The position numbers and the translations under genes were made by a program. A stretch of DNA of 64,000 bases from Nesterenkonia natronophila (lineage in GTDB: Bacteria; Actinomycetota; Actinomycetes; Actinomycetales; Micrococcaceae): positions 372,001 to 436,000 of the forward strand of contig NZ_QYZP01000002.1 of the NCBI RefSeq assembly GCF_003595215.1. Direction: 5' to 3'. Under the pieces are notes generated by a model. It saw only the letters and a program-made list of their open reading frames with translations, did not search any database and was not told the origin of the DNA. Positions 54,200-61,926 of this stretch are shown piece after piece (positions within the stretch are counted from its first letter, which is position 1; each line of letters opens with the position of its first letter).

Positions 54200-55204
54200 A
54201 TGACTTCCTTCACCCATGAATTATGGATCGAGGCGCCGAGTTCTGCGCGGGTGCGTGAAGTCCCTACGCCTGAGCCCGGTGCAGATGAGGTGCTCTTGGA
54301 GACTCAACTCTCTGGGATATCTCCAGGTACGGAGACGGTGGTCTACCGAGGAGAGGTCCCTGAGTCGGTGGCCCCACTCATGGCGGCCCCACACCAGTTA
54401 GGTGACCTTCCGTTTCCGGTCTCTCACGGCTATCTCAATGTAGCGGTGGTGCGCCAGGGCCCGGCGGAGCTAGTGGGTAAACGGGTCTTCACGCTGACTG
54501 GTCACCGGGCCCACGCGGTGGTGCCGACCGAGGCCTGCCACGTTGTCCCTGAGCACATACCCAGCGAACGAGCGTTGCTGGCGGGCATCGCGGAGGTGGG
54601 ACTCAACGCCATATGGGAGGCCCAGACAACCCTGGGTGACCGGGTGGCTGTAGTGGGCGCTGGCCTGGTGGGGCTGGTCACGGCGCTGCTTCTGTCACAG
54701 GTCACACCGGCCCGGCTGCAGGTGGTGGATATTGACCCAACTCGCCGCGCATTGGCGGCTGAGCTCGGCCTCGAATCGGTCTCTCCCGATGACGCCGCGA
54801 AGGACAACGACGCCGTGTTCCATACCTCGGCAGCCCCTGCCGGTCTGCGTCGTGCCCTGGAGATCACCGGTGACGACGGTGCTGTGGTCGAGATGTCCTG
54901 GTACGGCACGCGCGAGCCCGCCGTCCCGTTAGGTGTGGACTTCCACGCTCGGCGGTTGCGGATCATCGGTGCACAGGTTGGGCAGGTGGCGGTGCCCAAA
55001 CGGCTCCGACGCAGCCGAGCAGAGCGCCTTGGCGCCTCCCTGTACCTGTTGGATTCACGATTCGACGCACTGGTCACCGGGCGCTCGAGTTTGGAAGATC
55101 TTCCCTCAGTATTTGAAGACTTCGCGCGTAAGGCAGACTGGACTCGGAGCCAACTGCTGCACGCGGTTACCTACACCCCGTACCAGATGCAAGGAGCCGT
55201 ATGA
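54200..55204 (+). CDS. MDR-family alcohol dehydrogenase-like oxidoreductase
   Basis: A 334-residue medium-chain dehydrogenase. The N-terminal GroES-like fold (GADEVLLETQLSGISPGTETVVYRG) lacks the usual catalytic-zinc Cys-His-Glu set that I could recognise. The Rossmann domain has VAVVGAGLVGLVTALLLSQV and LQVVDIDPTRRALA, fitting NAD(P) binding. The C-terminal part (PVPLG-like, here PAVPLGVDFHARRLRII) is normal. It overlaps the PTPS-fold gene by 4 nt (ATGA), so the two act together. Members beside PTPS-like genes and glycosyltransferases recur in Actinobacteria; the pathway is not known to me. Confidence 0.82.
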   Translation: MTSFTHELWIEAPSSARVREVPTPEPGADEVLLETQLSGISPGTETVVYRGEVPESVAPLMAAPHQLGDLPFPVSHGYLNVAVVRQGPAELVGKRVFTLTGHRAHAVVPTEACHVVPEHIPSERALLAGIAEVGLNAIWEAQTTLGDRVAVVGAGLVGLVTALLLSQVTPARLQVVDIDPTRRALAAELGLESVSPDDAAKDNDAVFHTSAAPAGLRRALEITGDDGAVVEMSWYGTREPAVPLGVDFHARRLRIIGAQVGQVAVPKRLRRSRAERLGASLYLLDSRFDALVTGRSSLEDLPSVFEDFARKADWTRSQLLHAVTYTPYQMQGAV

Positions 55205-55608
55205 CCTCTGCCCACACGCCCGTATTCCGCATCTCTGTGGACGACCACGTGATGATCGCCCATTCATTGCCCGGTGATTTCTTTGGCCCCGCGCAGCAGC
55301 TGCACGGAGCGACTTTGGCGATTAGCGCGACATTTGAGCGGGAAGGGCTGGACGAGCACGGGGTGGTCATTGACATCGGTATGGCGACCTCGCTGCTCTC
55401 TGAGGTGCTAGATGACCTGCGGTACCGAAACTTGGATGAGCACCCGGATTTCACTCACAAGATTTCAACTACCGAGGTCGTCTGCCAGCATGTGGCCATG
55501 CAGATGGCGCAGGCACTGCCTGACCAGCACGGCCTGCGAGCCCTGGAGATCGCCGCTGATGAGCACCCTCGTGCACGGGCCTCCGTACGGGTTGAGCTCG
55601 GTCACTAA
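55201..55608 (+). CDS. 6-pyruvoyl-tetrahydropterin synthase-fold protein without catalytic residues
   Basis: A 135-residue QueD/PTPS-like protein. The start ISVDDHVMIAHSLPGDFF matches the family, with His21, and His35 of LHGATL aligns with the second zinc ligand. The third zinc His of the HGH motif is Ala37 and the catalytic Cys four residues before the HG motif is Ala31. The catalytic LDH motif reads LRYRNLD, so that His is Tyr. The fold is kept, STTEVVCQHVAMQMAQAL being the usual late helix. It probably cannot make a pterin and may bind a ligand or partner. It is coupled to the MDR gene. Confidence 0.8.
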   Translation: MTSAHTPVFRISVDDHVMIAHSLPGDFFGPAQQLHGATLAISATFEREGLDEHGVVIDIGMATSLLSEVLDDLRYRNLDEHPDFTHKISTTEVVCQHVAMQMAQALPDQHGLRALEIAADEHPRARASVRVELGH

Positions 55609-55698
55609 TGAAAGTACTTCCGTTCGTGGCTGGGCGCAGTTCTCTCGCACCTCAGTTAGGATAGAGCGGCTGCCGTTGCACGTCAGGAACGGTTGCGA

Positions 55699-55775
55699 GG
55701 GGGGTTAGCTCAGTTGGTTAGAGCAGAGGACTCATAATCCTTTGGTCGCGGGTTCAAGTCCCGCACCCCCTACCA
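55699..55775 (+). tRNA. tRNA with anticodon CAT (Met elongator or Ile2)
   Basis: Cloverleaf with acceptor GGGGGGT/ACCCCCT (G1-T72 wobble), D-arm GCTC/GAGC, anticodon arm GAGGA-CTCATAA-TCCTT and T-arm GCGGG-TTCAAGT-CCCGC; discriminator A and encoded CCA. The pairing at position 1 excludes initiator tRNA. Elongator methionine and lysidine-modified isoleucine cannot be told apart from the sequence. Its 3' half is the attachment site of the following island. TAGGAT at 55657-55662 may be the -10 box. Confidence 0.93.
55728..55774. repeat. attL, tRNA 3'-end repeat
   Basis: 47 bp from GGACTC in the anticodon arm to TACC near the CCA end, identical to 61195-61241. It keeps the tRNA gene intact after integration, typical for tyrosine-integrase islands. 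Confidence 0.88.
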
Positions 55776-55800
55776 GCTACATCCCGGCTATAACAGGGGA

Positions 55801-55830
55801 GGGCCCCGTAGCATATCTCCGGCGGGGCCC
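55801..55830 (+). terminator. Hairpin after the tRNA
   Basis: GGGCCCCG (55801-55808) pairs with CGGGGCCC (55823-55830); a 14-nt loop and TATTTAG follow. It lies 25 nt after the tRNA end, within the island, and probably ends the tRNA transcript. Confidence 0.55.
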
Positions 55831-55855
55831 TATTTAGCGGCCTGACGGCCTTTCT

Positions 55856-56095
55856 CTACCAGGTTCGCCGACGACGAAGGGTGTCGAGCTCCACCACGGT
55901 GTCCGAAGGATCAGGGTCCGGCTCGGGCGTAGAGGGCGCGGACCACAGCGCCTGCCCCATCACCTGCGCTGCGTCCCTGCGCATATCGTCTATGACGTGC
56001 CGGTAACGCTTGAGCATGGACACCTGAGACCAGCCCATCATGTCCATGACCACAGGCTCCGAGACGCCCATCATGAGCGCCACTGTCGCCGCCGT
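55856..56095 (-). pseudogene. Tyrosine integrase, C-terminal remnant
   Basis: The reading frame ends with the last part of a tyrosine recombinase: LMMGVSEPVVMDMMGW corresponds to the helix after the catalytic Arg-His box, and SMLKRYRHV carries the active-site Tyr. Upstream in frame the codons for TAATVALMMG are preceded by a TAG stop (56096-56098), exactly where the LRH box should stand, and no integrase-like sequence continues beyond. The N-terminal and core domains are lost. On the plus strand a 44-codon frame (56040-56174, ending VADLQRRNRI) overlaps the break and may be the tail of another mobile-element protein. Confidence 0.8.
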
Positions 56096-56202
56096 CTACA
56101 TCTGGTCCACGCACTGGTTCAACCAGGACGTAATGGCCCAGGTGGCGGACCTGCAGCGCCGCAACCGGATCTAGCCCGGCGTAGCGCCCCGAGGCGCACA
56201 TA

Positions 56203-56242
56203 AAAGTGCCCCCGGCCCGCATTTGCGGGCTGGGGGCACTTT
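56203..56242. terminator. Bidirectional terminator in the island
   Basis: An 18-bp stem with one G-T pair (56203-56220 with 56225-56242) and an ATTT loop. AAAG begins the stem and CTTT ends it, so it can act on both strands. It lies just beyond the stop of the minus-strand lipoprotein gene. Confidence 0.8.
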
Positions 56243-56266
56243 CGTGTTTCTGCCGGTGGAAGGTGG

Positions 56267-56944
56267 CTACCCTGGGAAATCTGGGTCACACCATGGATCG
56301 TCGGCGGGAATGTAGCCCTGTTCGCACATTTCGATCACGCTGAGGGCGTCATGCACGCTGGTGAGGCTGTAGGTTCCGCTGCTGTTCGCGGGGGCGTCGA
56401 GGGGCTGGCCGAATGAGACCGTCCCGTGTATGTCCAGCTCGCAGCCGAGCTCCAGCGCCCGGTCTATCTGGTCCGATACGCTGCCATCGACCGCCCCGAC
56501 TTCTTCATGGTATGGGCAGGTGTCGGTGTGGGGCACGTCAATCTGTGGGCCCGGCGCGGGGGCGGGGTTGAAGTCGTCGGCGCCCACACCGAGGTTCACC
56601 GGGACTTCGTACCAGCCGGTGTCCTCGGAGTATTCCCATGCGGTTTCCTGCTCTTCCGGCCATTTGCCCGATGGTTCGGTCGGTGGACCTGCGGACTCCG
56701 GCCTCTCGGCTATCTGGCCGGTGCCGCTAGCGCCGCCGGCCCGCCCCCCGGTGCTCTGCCCTGGGGCGGAGTCCACGCGGTGCAGGTCGGCCACGGGGTC
56801 CGCCCCGTCTTCGGTGCTCTCAGTGGCTGCTGGGCTGCTGGCGGGTGATTGTGCCCCCTGGGGGTCCGAGCCGCTGTTGGGGCTGCTGCAGGCTGCGAGG
56901 GCGAGCGCTGCGAGTGCTGCGGTGGCTGCGAGTGTGCGAGTCAT
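56267..56944 (-). CDS. Island-borne lipoprotein of unknown function
   Basis: A 225-residue lipoprotein. The signal peptide (MTRTLAATAALAALALAAC) has a lipobox ending AAC. A long Ser/Gly/Pro/Glu-rich linker follows, then a C-terminal domain with two Cys pairs (DTCPYHEE, LGCELD, EMCEQGY, PWCDPD). The ATG at 56944 is used; the longer open frame is not credible. Surface lipoproteins on mobile elements sometimes exclude related phages or plasmids; nothing specific proves that here. It is divergent from the MmeI-like gene. Confidence 0.75.
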   Translation of the reverse strand: MTRTLAATAALAALALAACSSPNSGSDPQGAQSPASSPAATESTEDGADPVADLHRVDSAPGQSTGGRAGGASGTGQIAERPESAGPPTEPSGKWPEEQETAWEYSEDTGWYEVPVNLGVGADDFNPAPAPGPQIDVPHTDTCPYHEEVGAVDGSVSDQIDRALELGCELDIHGTVSFGQPLDAPANSSGTYSLTSVHDALSVIEMCEQGYIPADDPWCDPDFPG

Positions 56945-57096
56945 GCGTCTGCTGCCTTTCAGGTATGAGCGAGGGGGCGTCCAGCCCACGTTAGGGGTTC
57001 TGCAGCGGCGAGGACAATCGCCCGCGCCGACGACTGGAGCGCCCCGAGACGCGGAGCGAGGCGTTAATGTGGGCCCCGACATATAGCCTGGGAACT

Positions 57097-59868
57097 ATGT
57101 CGAAAGCTCGCTCGTTCGAAGAGATCCGCAACTGGGCATCCAAGTTCGCCCACGACTGGCGGGACATTCCCGGCGATGAGCGACAGTGGGCTCAGCAATT
57201 CGTACGAGACCTTCTGCAGGTCTACGGCCTGACCGAAACGCGGGCAGCATTCTACGAGATGCGAGCTAAGAGAACCTCAACGGGCCGGCAGGGATACATC
57301 GACGCGCTAGTCCCCGGCAAGCTGGCCATCGAAATGAAATCCGAAGGCGGGGACCTGGAGAAGGCCGAGCGCCAGGCGCTGGACTACCTGAACGGGCTTT
57401 CAGACACCGAAATGCCCACACACGTCCTCACTAGTGACTTCAAGCGCTTCCGCCTGCTCAACATCCGCAGTACTGACGAAGGTCCCATCGAGTGGAGCCT
57501 CCAGGAGTTCAGACAACATGCTGACTCAATGAGCTTCCTCGCCGGCTATGGAGAGCGACACGTCTCCTGGGATGAGCGCGAAACCGCCTCGATCAAAGCT
57601 GCGCAACTTATGGCCTCCCTGTACGAAGGGTTGTCGGGGTCCGGATACGACGACCATCAAGCATCTGTGTTCCTGGTGCGCACCCTCTTCGCGCTGTATG
57701 CGGACGACTCTGGGCTCTGGGAGCGAGACCTGTTCCTAGAGTTTCTGGAGAACCGCACAGCCGAGGACGGAGGAGACCTTGGTTCCCAGATGAACCTGCT
57801 CTTTCAGGTGCTGCGCACGCCCGAGCAGAAGCGCCAGACCAACATGACAGGGCTACTAGCCCGCTTCCCCTACGTCAACGGTGGACTGTTTGAGGAACGC
57901 GTCGACATTCCGTTCTTCACTTCGGACATGCGAACGCGCATGATCGAAGCTTGTTATTTCAACTGGTCAACAATCTCGCCGGCCACCTTCGGCTCCCTTT
58001 TCCAAGCGGTGAAAGACAAGGCTGCCCGCAGGTCACTCGGTGAGCACTACACCACCGAGACTAATATTCTGCGCGTAATCGGCCCCATGTTCCTCGACGA
58101 ACTCGAGACGGAGTTCGAAGAGAAGGTGAATCAACCGAGAGCGTTACGTAATCTCCGTGAGCGGCTGGGAGAGATGCAGTTCTTCGACCCCGCGTGTGGC
58201 TGTGGCAATTTTCTGATTATCGCCTATCGAAAGATGCGCGACCTCGAACTACGCATAATTGAACGCATACAACACCTCGACCGTGCACGCGGCCGCAAAT
58301 CGACGGCCCTGGAAGATGAGGGCCTCACTTTTCTCGGCGAACAGATCCGGGTCCGAGTACAAAATTTTCATGGAATCGAGATCGAGGACTGGCCAGCCCG
58401 CATCGCCGCCACCGCCCTCCACCTCGTAGAGCATCAAGCCAACCTAGAGATGCAGGCGCGCCTTGGAGTAGCACCCGAGCTCCTACCGTTGGACAAAGTC
58501 GAAACAATCCACACTGCAAACGCGCTGAGGATGGACTGGAACGACGTGGTACAGGCACATGAAAGCGTCTACGTGTTGGGCAACCCCCCGTTCATTGGGC
58601 AGTACATCAAATCCGCAGACCAAAAAGCTGACATGAAGTACGTCTGGGGGGACCAGTACGACGGTTACTTGGACTACGTGACGGGTTGGTATAAGAAGGC
58701 GATCGACTATTACGACTACGCCAAAGCTTCTGGCCAGTTCGCTTTCGTCTCTACCAATTCCATCGCCCAGGGGCAGCCAGTGCCGGCGCTGTTCGGCCCC
58801 ATCTTCAAGCGCGGATGGTCCATCAACTTCGCGCACCGCACCTTCGCTTGGAGTTCTGAGGCCCCCGGACAGGCGGCTGTTCACTGCGTCATCGTCGGTT
58901 TCACAAGGTCCCGACGAGGTCGGCGGCGGCTGTGGGACTATCCCGAGGTCAAAGGTGAACCGTTAGAGCAGAAAGTGTCAACTGGTATCAACGCCTACCT
59001 CATAGATGCACCGGAAGTGCTCGTGCGCAAACGCATGAAGCCTCTTGCCCCAGCAGCGTCCGAAGTCATAAGAGGAAGCCAGCCGACCGACGGTGGGCAC
59101 CTAATCGTTGAGCCGACGGACTACGAACAGGTCAGTAACGACCCCGTCGCTGCGAAATACCTTCGCCCATTCCGCATGGGGCGGGAGCTCGTTCGGGGCC
59201 TGGACCGGTGGTGTCTCTGGATGGCCGGCCCGGATTTCGATCCGCAGGACCTGAACCGCTCAAAGGTGCTTCGGGAACGCGTCACCGCTGTCAGGGAGAA
59301 ACGACTGAGCAGCAATAAGAAAGCAACTAGAGAGAGCGCTTCTACCCCGCATCTTTTCCAGGAGAATCGTCAGCCGGGCTCGAACTACGTAGCCATCCCC
59401 CGTGTGGTCTCGGGGTCACGACGCTACTACACGGTCAAACACCTGTCGCCGGACATAATAGCGGGAGACAAAGTTTATACCGCCGAGGATCCGCACGGCC
59501 TCCTGTTTGGCATCATAAGTTCTTCAATGTTTGTTACTTGGCAGAAGGCAGTAGGAGGGCGACTAAAGTCCGACCTGAGTTTCTCAAATACTTTGGTCTG
59601 GAATACGTTACCTTTGCCGGGTCTAGAGACGGGCTCACGACAACGCATCATAGAGGCTGGACAAGGCGTCTTGGACGCCCGCTCTCAGCATCCAGACCGT
59701 TCCTTAGCTGATGCGTACAACCCGCTAGGTATGGACCCCGCCCTGTTAAAAGCCCATAATGCGCTCGACACTGTGGTTGACCACGCGTTCGGCGCCGATC
59801 GACATTGTGAGTCTAAGAAGGAGCGAGAGGAGATTCTGTTTGCCCGTTACGCAGAGATGACCTCCTAA
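57097..59868 (+). CDS. MmeI-like type IIL (IIG) restriction-modification enzyme
   Basis: A 923-residue single-chain endonuclease and adenine methyltransferase, close to the 919 residues of MmeI. The nuclease motif D-x9-E-x-K is at Asp69, Glu79, Lys81 (YIDALVPGKLAIEMK), as in MmeI. A helical spacer follows. The methyltransferase shows motif X (GEHYTTETNI, 315-324), motif I (DPACGCGNF, 364-372) and motif IV (NPPF, 496-499). The C-terminal third is the target-recognition region (KYLRPFRMGRELVRGLDRWC; PRVVSGSRRYY). Such enzymes recognise about six bases, methylate one strand and cut some 20 nt away. The gene is divergent from the lipoprotein and 52 nt before the DUF6602-like gene. All motifs are intact. 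Confidence 0.92.
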   Translation: MSKARSFEEIRNWASKFAHDWRDIPGDERQWAQQFVRDLLQVYGLTETRAAFYEMRAKRTSTGRQGYIDALVPGKLAIEMKSEGGDLEKAERQALDYLNGLSDTEMPTHVLTSDFKRFRLLNIRSTDEGPIEWSLQEFRQHADSMSFLAGYGERHVSWDERETASIKAAQLMASLYEGLSGSGYDDHQASVFLVRTLFALYADDSGLWERDLFLEFLENRTAEDGGDLGSQMNLLFQVLRTPEQKRQTNMTGLLARFPYVNGGLFEERVDIPFFTSDMRTRMIEACYFNWSTISPATFGSLFQAVKDKAARRSLGEHYTTETNILRVIGPMFLDELETEFEEKVNQPRALRNLRERLGEMQFFDPACGCGNFLIIAYRKMRDLELRIIERIQHLDRARGRKSTALEDEGLTFLGEQIRVRVQNFHGIEIEDWPARIAATALHLVEHQANLEMQARLGVAPELLPLDKVETIHTANALRMDWNDVVQAHESVYVLGNPPFIGQYIKSADQKADMKYVWGDQYDGYLDYVTGWYKKAIDYYDYAKASGQFAFVSTNSIAQGQPVPALFGPIFKRGWSINFAHRTFAWSSEAPGQAAVHCVIVGFTRSRRGRRRLWDYPEVKGEPLEQKVSTGINAYLIDAPEVLVRKRMKPLAPAASEVIRGSQPTDGGHLIVEPTDYEQVSNDPVAAKYLRPFRMGRELVRGLDRWCLWMAGPDFDPQDLNRSKVLRERVTAVREKRLSSNKKATRESASTPHLFQENRQPGSNYVAIPRVVSGSRRYYTVKHLSPDIIAGDKVYTAEDPHGLLFGIISSSMFVTWQKAVGGRLKSDLSFSNTLVWNTLPLPGLETGSRQRIIEAGQGVLDARSQHPDRSLADAYNPLGMDPALLKAHNALDTVVDHAFGADRHCESKKEREEILFARYAEMTS

Positions 59869-59920
59869 CATTTATCGCGTGAAGATTCGCTTCACTGCGG
59901 TCCCAAAAAAAGGATAAGAT

Positions 59921-61000
59921 ATGAGTAGAAATGATATTGAAGGGCTGAGAGCGACCCTACGGACTACAGCTGAGAGCCTCCGGCTGGAACTGAAGAACAT
60001 TCGTGACAACTTCGACCATAACGGCATCAAGGGGACTAGTGCCGAGGAGAAGTTCCACGATTTTCTACGCCGCCACCTGCCCGACTCTGTCGGAATTACC
60101 TCTGGTGAAGTCGTGGATGTGGATGGAGGACGCAGTGGTGAACTCGATGTGATCCTGTTCGATAAGCCTCGAACTCCAATGTTATTTGGAGAAAAAGGCA
60201 GTCGAAATCATTCGGTGCCCGTCGAAGGCATTATAGGTGTCATTGAGGTGAAGACGCGCCTAAAGAAACACATGGTTTCGGATCTCATCAAAAGCTGTCA
60301 GAAGGTGAAGACGTTGCAGAAGAAGGCGTTCTTGCCTGGAGGTCTGGTGCGGAAACGCGAGCGATACGGTCAGACCTACACTGACATGCCCGTCTATTAC
60401 AGCGTCTTCGCCTTCGAAAGTGAGGGTAGCTATGCGGGTGTCTTCAACGACTCTCAAATGGAAATCTTGCCGCAAGAGCGTGTCGACACCGTCTGTTACT
60501 TAGACAGAGGTATAGGAATCAACGCCACCATCGATTGGGAGACTAACCAGCCACACTTCAGTCCGTGGCCAACTCCTAACAGCATCATGGGCGATACCCA
60601 GGATCCAGAGCGTTCCTTACTTCATTGGTTCGCTCTTTTGTCTACGGCCGTCGCGCAGGCAGATACGCGCCCCATTGACCTCACTCAATACCTTGGTGAG
60701 GACCTGCAGCTCGCCATACATTTTCCTGGTGGACCAGCCGCACAGGAGTTCACCGAGAAGGGCATGAAGTCGATAGCTAGAAAAATGGGAATCTCGGAAG
60801 ACATCCTGATCCGCCAAAGCAGAGGTGAACCCATCACGCTGAAGGAGGCCGTGGAAGTGCTACGTGTGAATGAAAACTACCTCGCTGAGACTGATGACAT
60901 GTCTGAGGCTTCCAGAGCCACGCTGCGGCTAGCGAAAAGCATCGCGAAGAACGATCAAAGAGGCGCCTCCCCATCGAAGTCCGCACACGAAACTAGCTAA
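59921..61000 (+). CDS. DUF6602-like PD-(D/E)XK protein next to the MmeI-like enzyme
   Basis: A 359-residue protein. A coiled N-terminus (TAESLRLELKNIRDNFDH) leads into a PD-(D/E)XK-like core: Glu42/Glu43 in SAEEKFHDFLRR, Asp76 in SGELDVILFDKP, and Glu109-Val-Lys111 in GVIEVKTRLKK. This matches DUF6602 proteins as I remember them. Residues from about 285 (GISEDILIRQSRG) could be a small helical domain. AAAGGA lies 6 nt before the ATG. The base composition is less GC-rich than the chromosomal genes, a sign of transfer. The nuclease motif is complete, so cleavage of DNA or RNA, or an inactive binding role, is possible. It ends just before the right attachment site. Confidence 0.75.
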   Translation: MSRNDIEGLRATLRTTAESLRLELKNIRDNFDHNGIKGTSAEEKFHDFLRRHLPDSVGITSGEVVDVDGGRSGELDVILFDKPRTPMLFGEKGSRNHSVPVEGIIGVIEVKTRLKKHMVSDLIKSCQKVKTLQKKAFLPGGLVRKRERYGQTYTDMPVYYSVFAFESEGSYAGVFNDSQMEILPQERVDTVCYLDRGIGINATIDWETNQPHFSPWPTPNSIMGDTQDPERSLLHWFALLSTAVAQADTRPIDLTQYLGEDLQLAIHFPGGPAAQEFTEKGMKSIARKMGISEDILIRQSRGEPITLKEAVEVLRVNENYLAETDDMSEASRATLRLAKSIAKNDQRGASPSKSAHETS

Positions 61001-61085
61001 GTGCACGCCAAATCGCGTCGAGTGCGCGTGTTGGCGAGGGCCTAGGCCTGCGAATTCTGACGGCCTTTTTGACGGCCTTTCTACC

Positions 61086-61180
61086 GGACAACGGGGGACG
61101 GCCGAGGACAACCGGAGACGCCCATTAGCGCCATAACCCCAGGTCAGAGGACAACGGGGGACAACGGGGGACAACCGGGG
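61086..61180. repeat. GGACAAC repeat cluster inside the right island end
   Basis: GGACAAC followed by CGG or GGG occurs at 61086, 61106, 61149, 61159 and 61169. The last three are spaced exactly 10 bp, one helical turn, and the cluster stops about 15 bp before the attachment core. The pattern resembles arm-type binding sites of tyrosine integrases or excisionases, or iterons. Confidence 0.65.
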
Positions 61181-61194
61181 ATAAGTGCTAAATT

Positions 61195-61241
61195 GGACTC
61201 ATAATCCTTTGGTCGCGGGTTCAAGTCCCGCACCCCCTACC
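61195..61241. repeat. attR, duplicated tRNA 3'-end sequence
   Basis: 47 bp identical to the tRNA 3' part at 55728-55774. There is no 5' tRNA half before it, so it is not a tRNA gene. It marks the right junction. Confidence 0.88.
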
Positions 61242-61379
61242 GATGTGGCCCGTTGATCAGATGATTTCCTGATGCAGCGGGTCATCTGTCAAAGTTCCCC
61301 ACAGAAGCAACAATGCCGTCAGACATTCCGCGCGGTGATGTCACCACTACGGCCCCCAGCCCCAAGGAGTGCAGGCAGC

Positions 61380-61808
61380 TCAGGTTCCGTTCTTCATAGC
61401 GTCTTCGTTGCTGATAGGAATTCTTGTGGGGGCCGGCATCCTCTTGAGAGGCACCCTGACCCTCAGGACCCCGCCTTCGAAGGTGGCGTCGATCTGCTCG
61501 GTTTCGGCCTGTTCGGGCAGGTCGATGCTGCGGTAGAAGCTGCTGCTGCTTTCCCGGATCAAGTACTTCTTGTTCTTATCTTCGTTGTGACGTTCGGCCC
61601 GGATGACCAGGGCGCCCTGGGCGAGGTTGATGGTGATGTTCTCTTCATCAAACTTGGGCAGGTGGGCCTCCACAACGAGTTCTCTGTCCTCATTGGTGTA
61701 TATGTCCGTGGTGGACGTTGTGCCGGGCAAGGCCCCGTCGTTGAAGAGCTCGCTACGGAGGCTCAGAAATCCGGCAAATGGATCGAAGCGCACTATATAG
61801 CGTGTCAT
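61380..61808 (-). CDS. Hsp20-family small heat-shock protein (HspX-like neighbour of the DosS-like kinase)
   Basis: A 142-residue alpha-crystallin chaperone. The N-terminus MTRYIVRFDPFAGF is followed by the ACD with LVVEAHLPKFDEENITINL, ALVIRAER, SSSFYRSIDLPEQAE and GGVLRVRVPL. The ATG at 61808 is chosen since AAGGA lies 7 nt upstream; an ATG at 61814 would leave too little space. No HAIR motif is seen upstream. It follows the sensor kinase and the response-regulator remnant on the same strand, as in the mycobacterial Dos regulon, where hspX is the main target. Confidence 0.9.
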   Translation of the reverse strand: MTRYIVRFDPFAGFLSLRSELFNDGALPGTTSTTDIYTNEDRELVVEAHLPKFDEENITINLAQGALVIRAERHNEDKNKKYLIRESSSSFYRSIDLPEQAETEQIDATFEGGVLRVRVPLKRMPAPTRIPISNEDAMKNGT

Positions 61809-61926
61809 GGTCATGTCCTTCTACTGTGACTGTGGCAGTCGCACAGCTACGCGATGGCGCACTGGGCAGCCTGGCGCAGGTTCGCGGGGTGAAGGTGCAG
61901 GCCGTTGAAGGGCGCTATGGCAGATG

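Larger units (their letters stand above)
55728..61241. mobile_element. Genomic island integrated at a tRNA(CAU) gene
   Basis: About 5.5 kb bounded by identical 47-bp direct repeats (the 3' part of the tRNA at 55728-55774 and a copy at 61195-61241). Inside are an eroded integrase next to the left end, a lipoprotein, an MmeI-like restriction-modification enzyme and a DUF6602-like protein. Codon use in the last gene is less GC-biased than the surroundings. GGACAAC repeats lie near the right end. The lack of an intact integrase or replication genes suggests the island is now fixed. Confidence 0.85.
61001..61379. other. Right end of the island and following non-coding DNA
   Basis: No gene is visible. 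It holds two copies of TGACGGCCTTT (61061-61083), a sequence also present near the left end (55843-55853), the GGACAAC repeats, the right attachment repeat and then about 140 nt of chromosomal spacer before the convergent end of hsp20. Confidence 0.6.

Noticed and set aside
61195..61241. A second tRNA(CAU)-like sequence
   Set aside because: Only the 3' 47 bp are present, without acceptor 5' strand or D-arm; it is the right attachment repeat.
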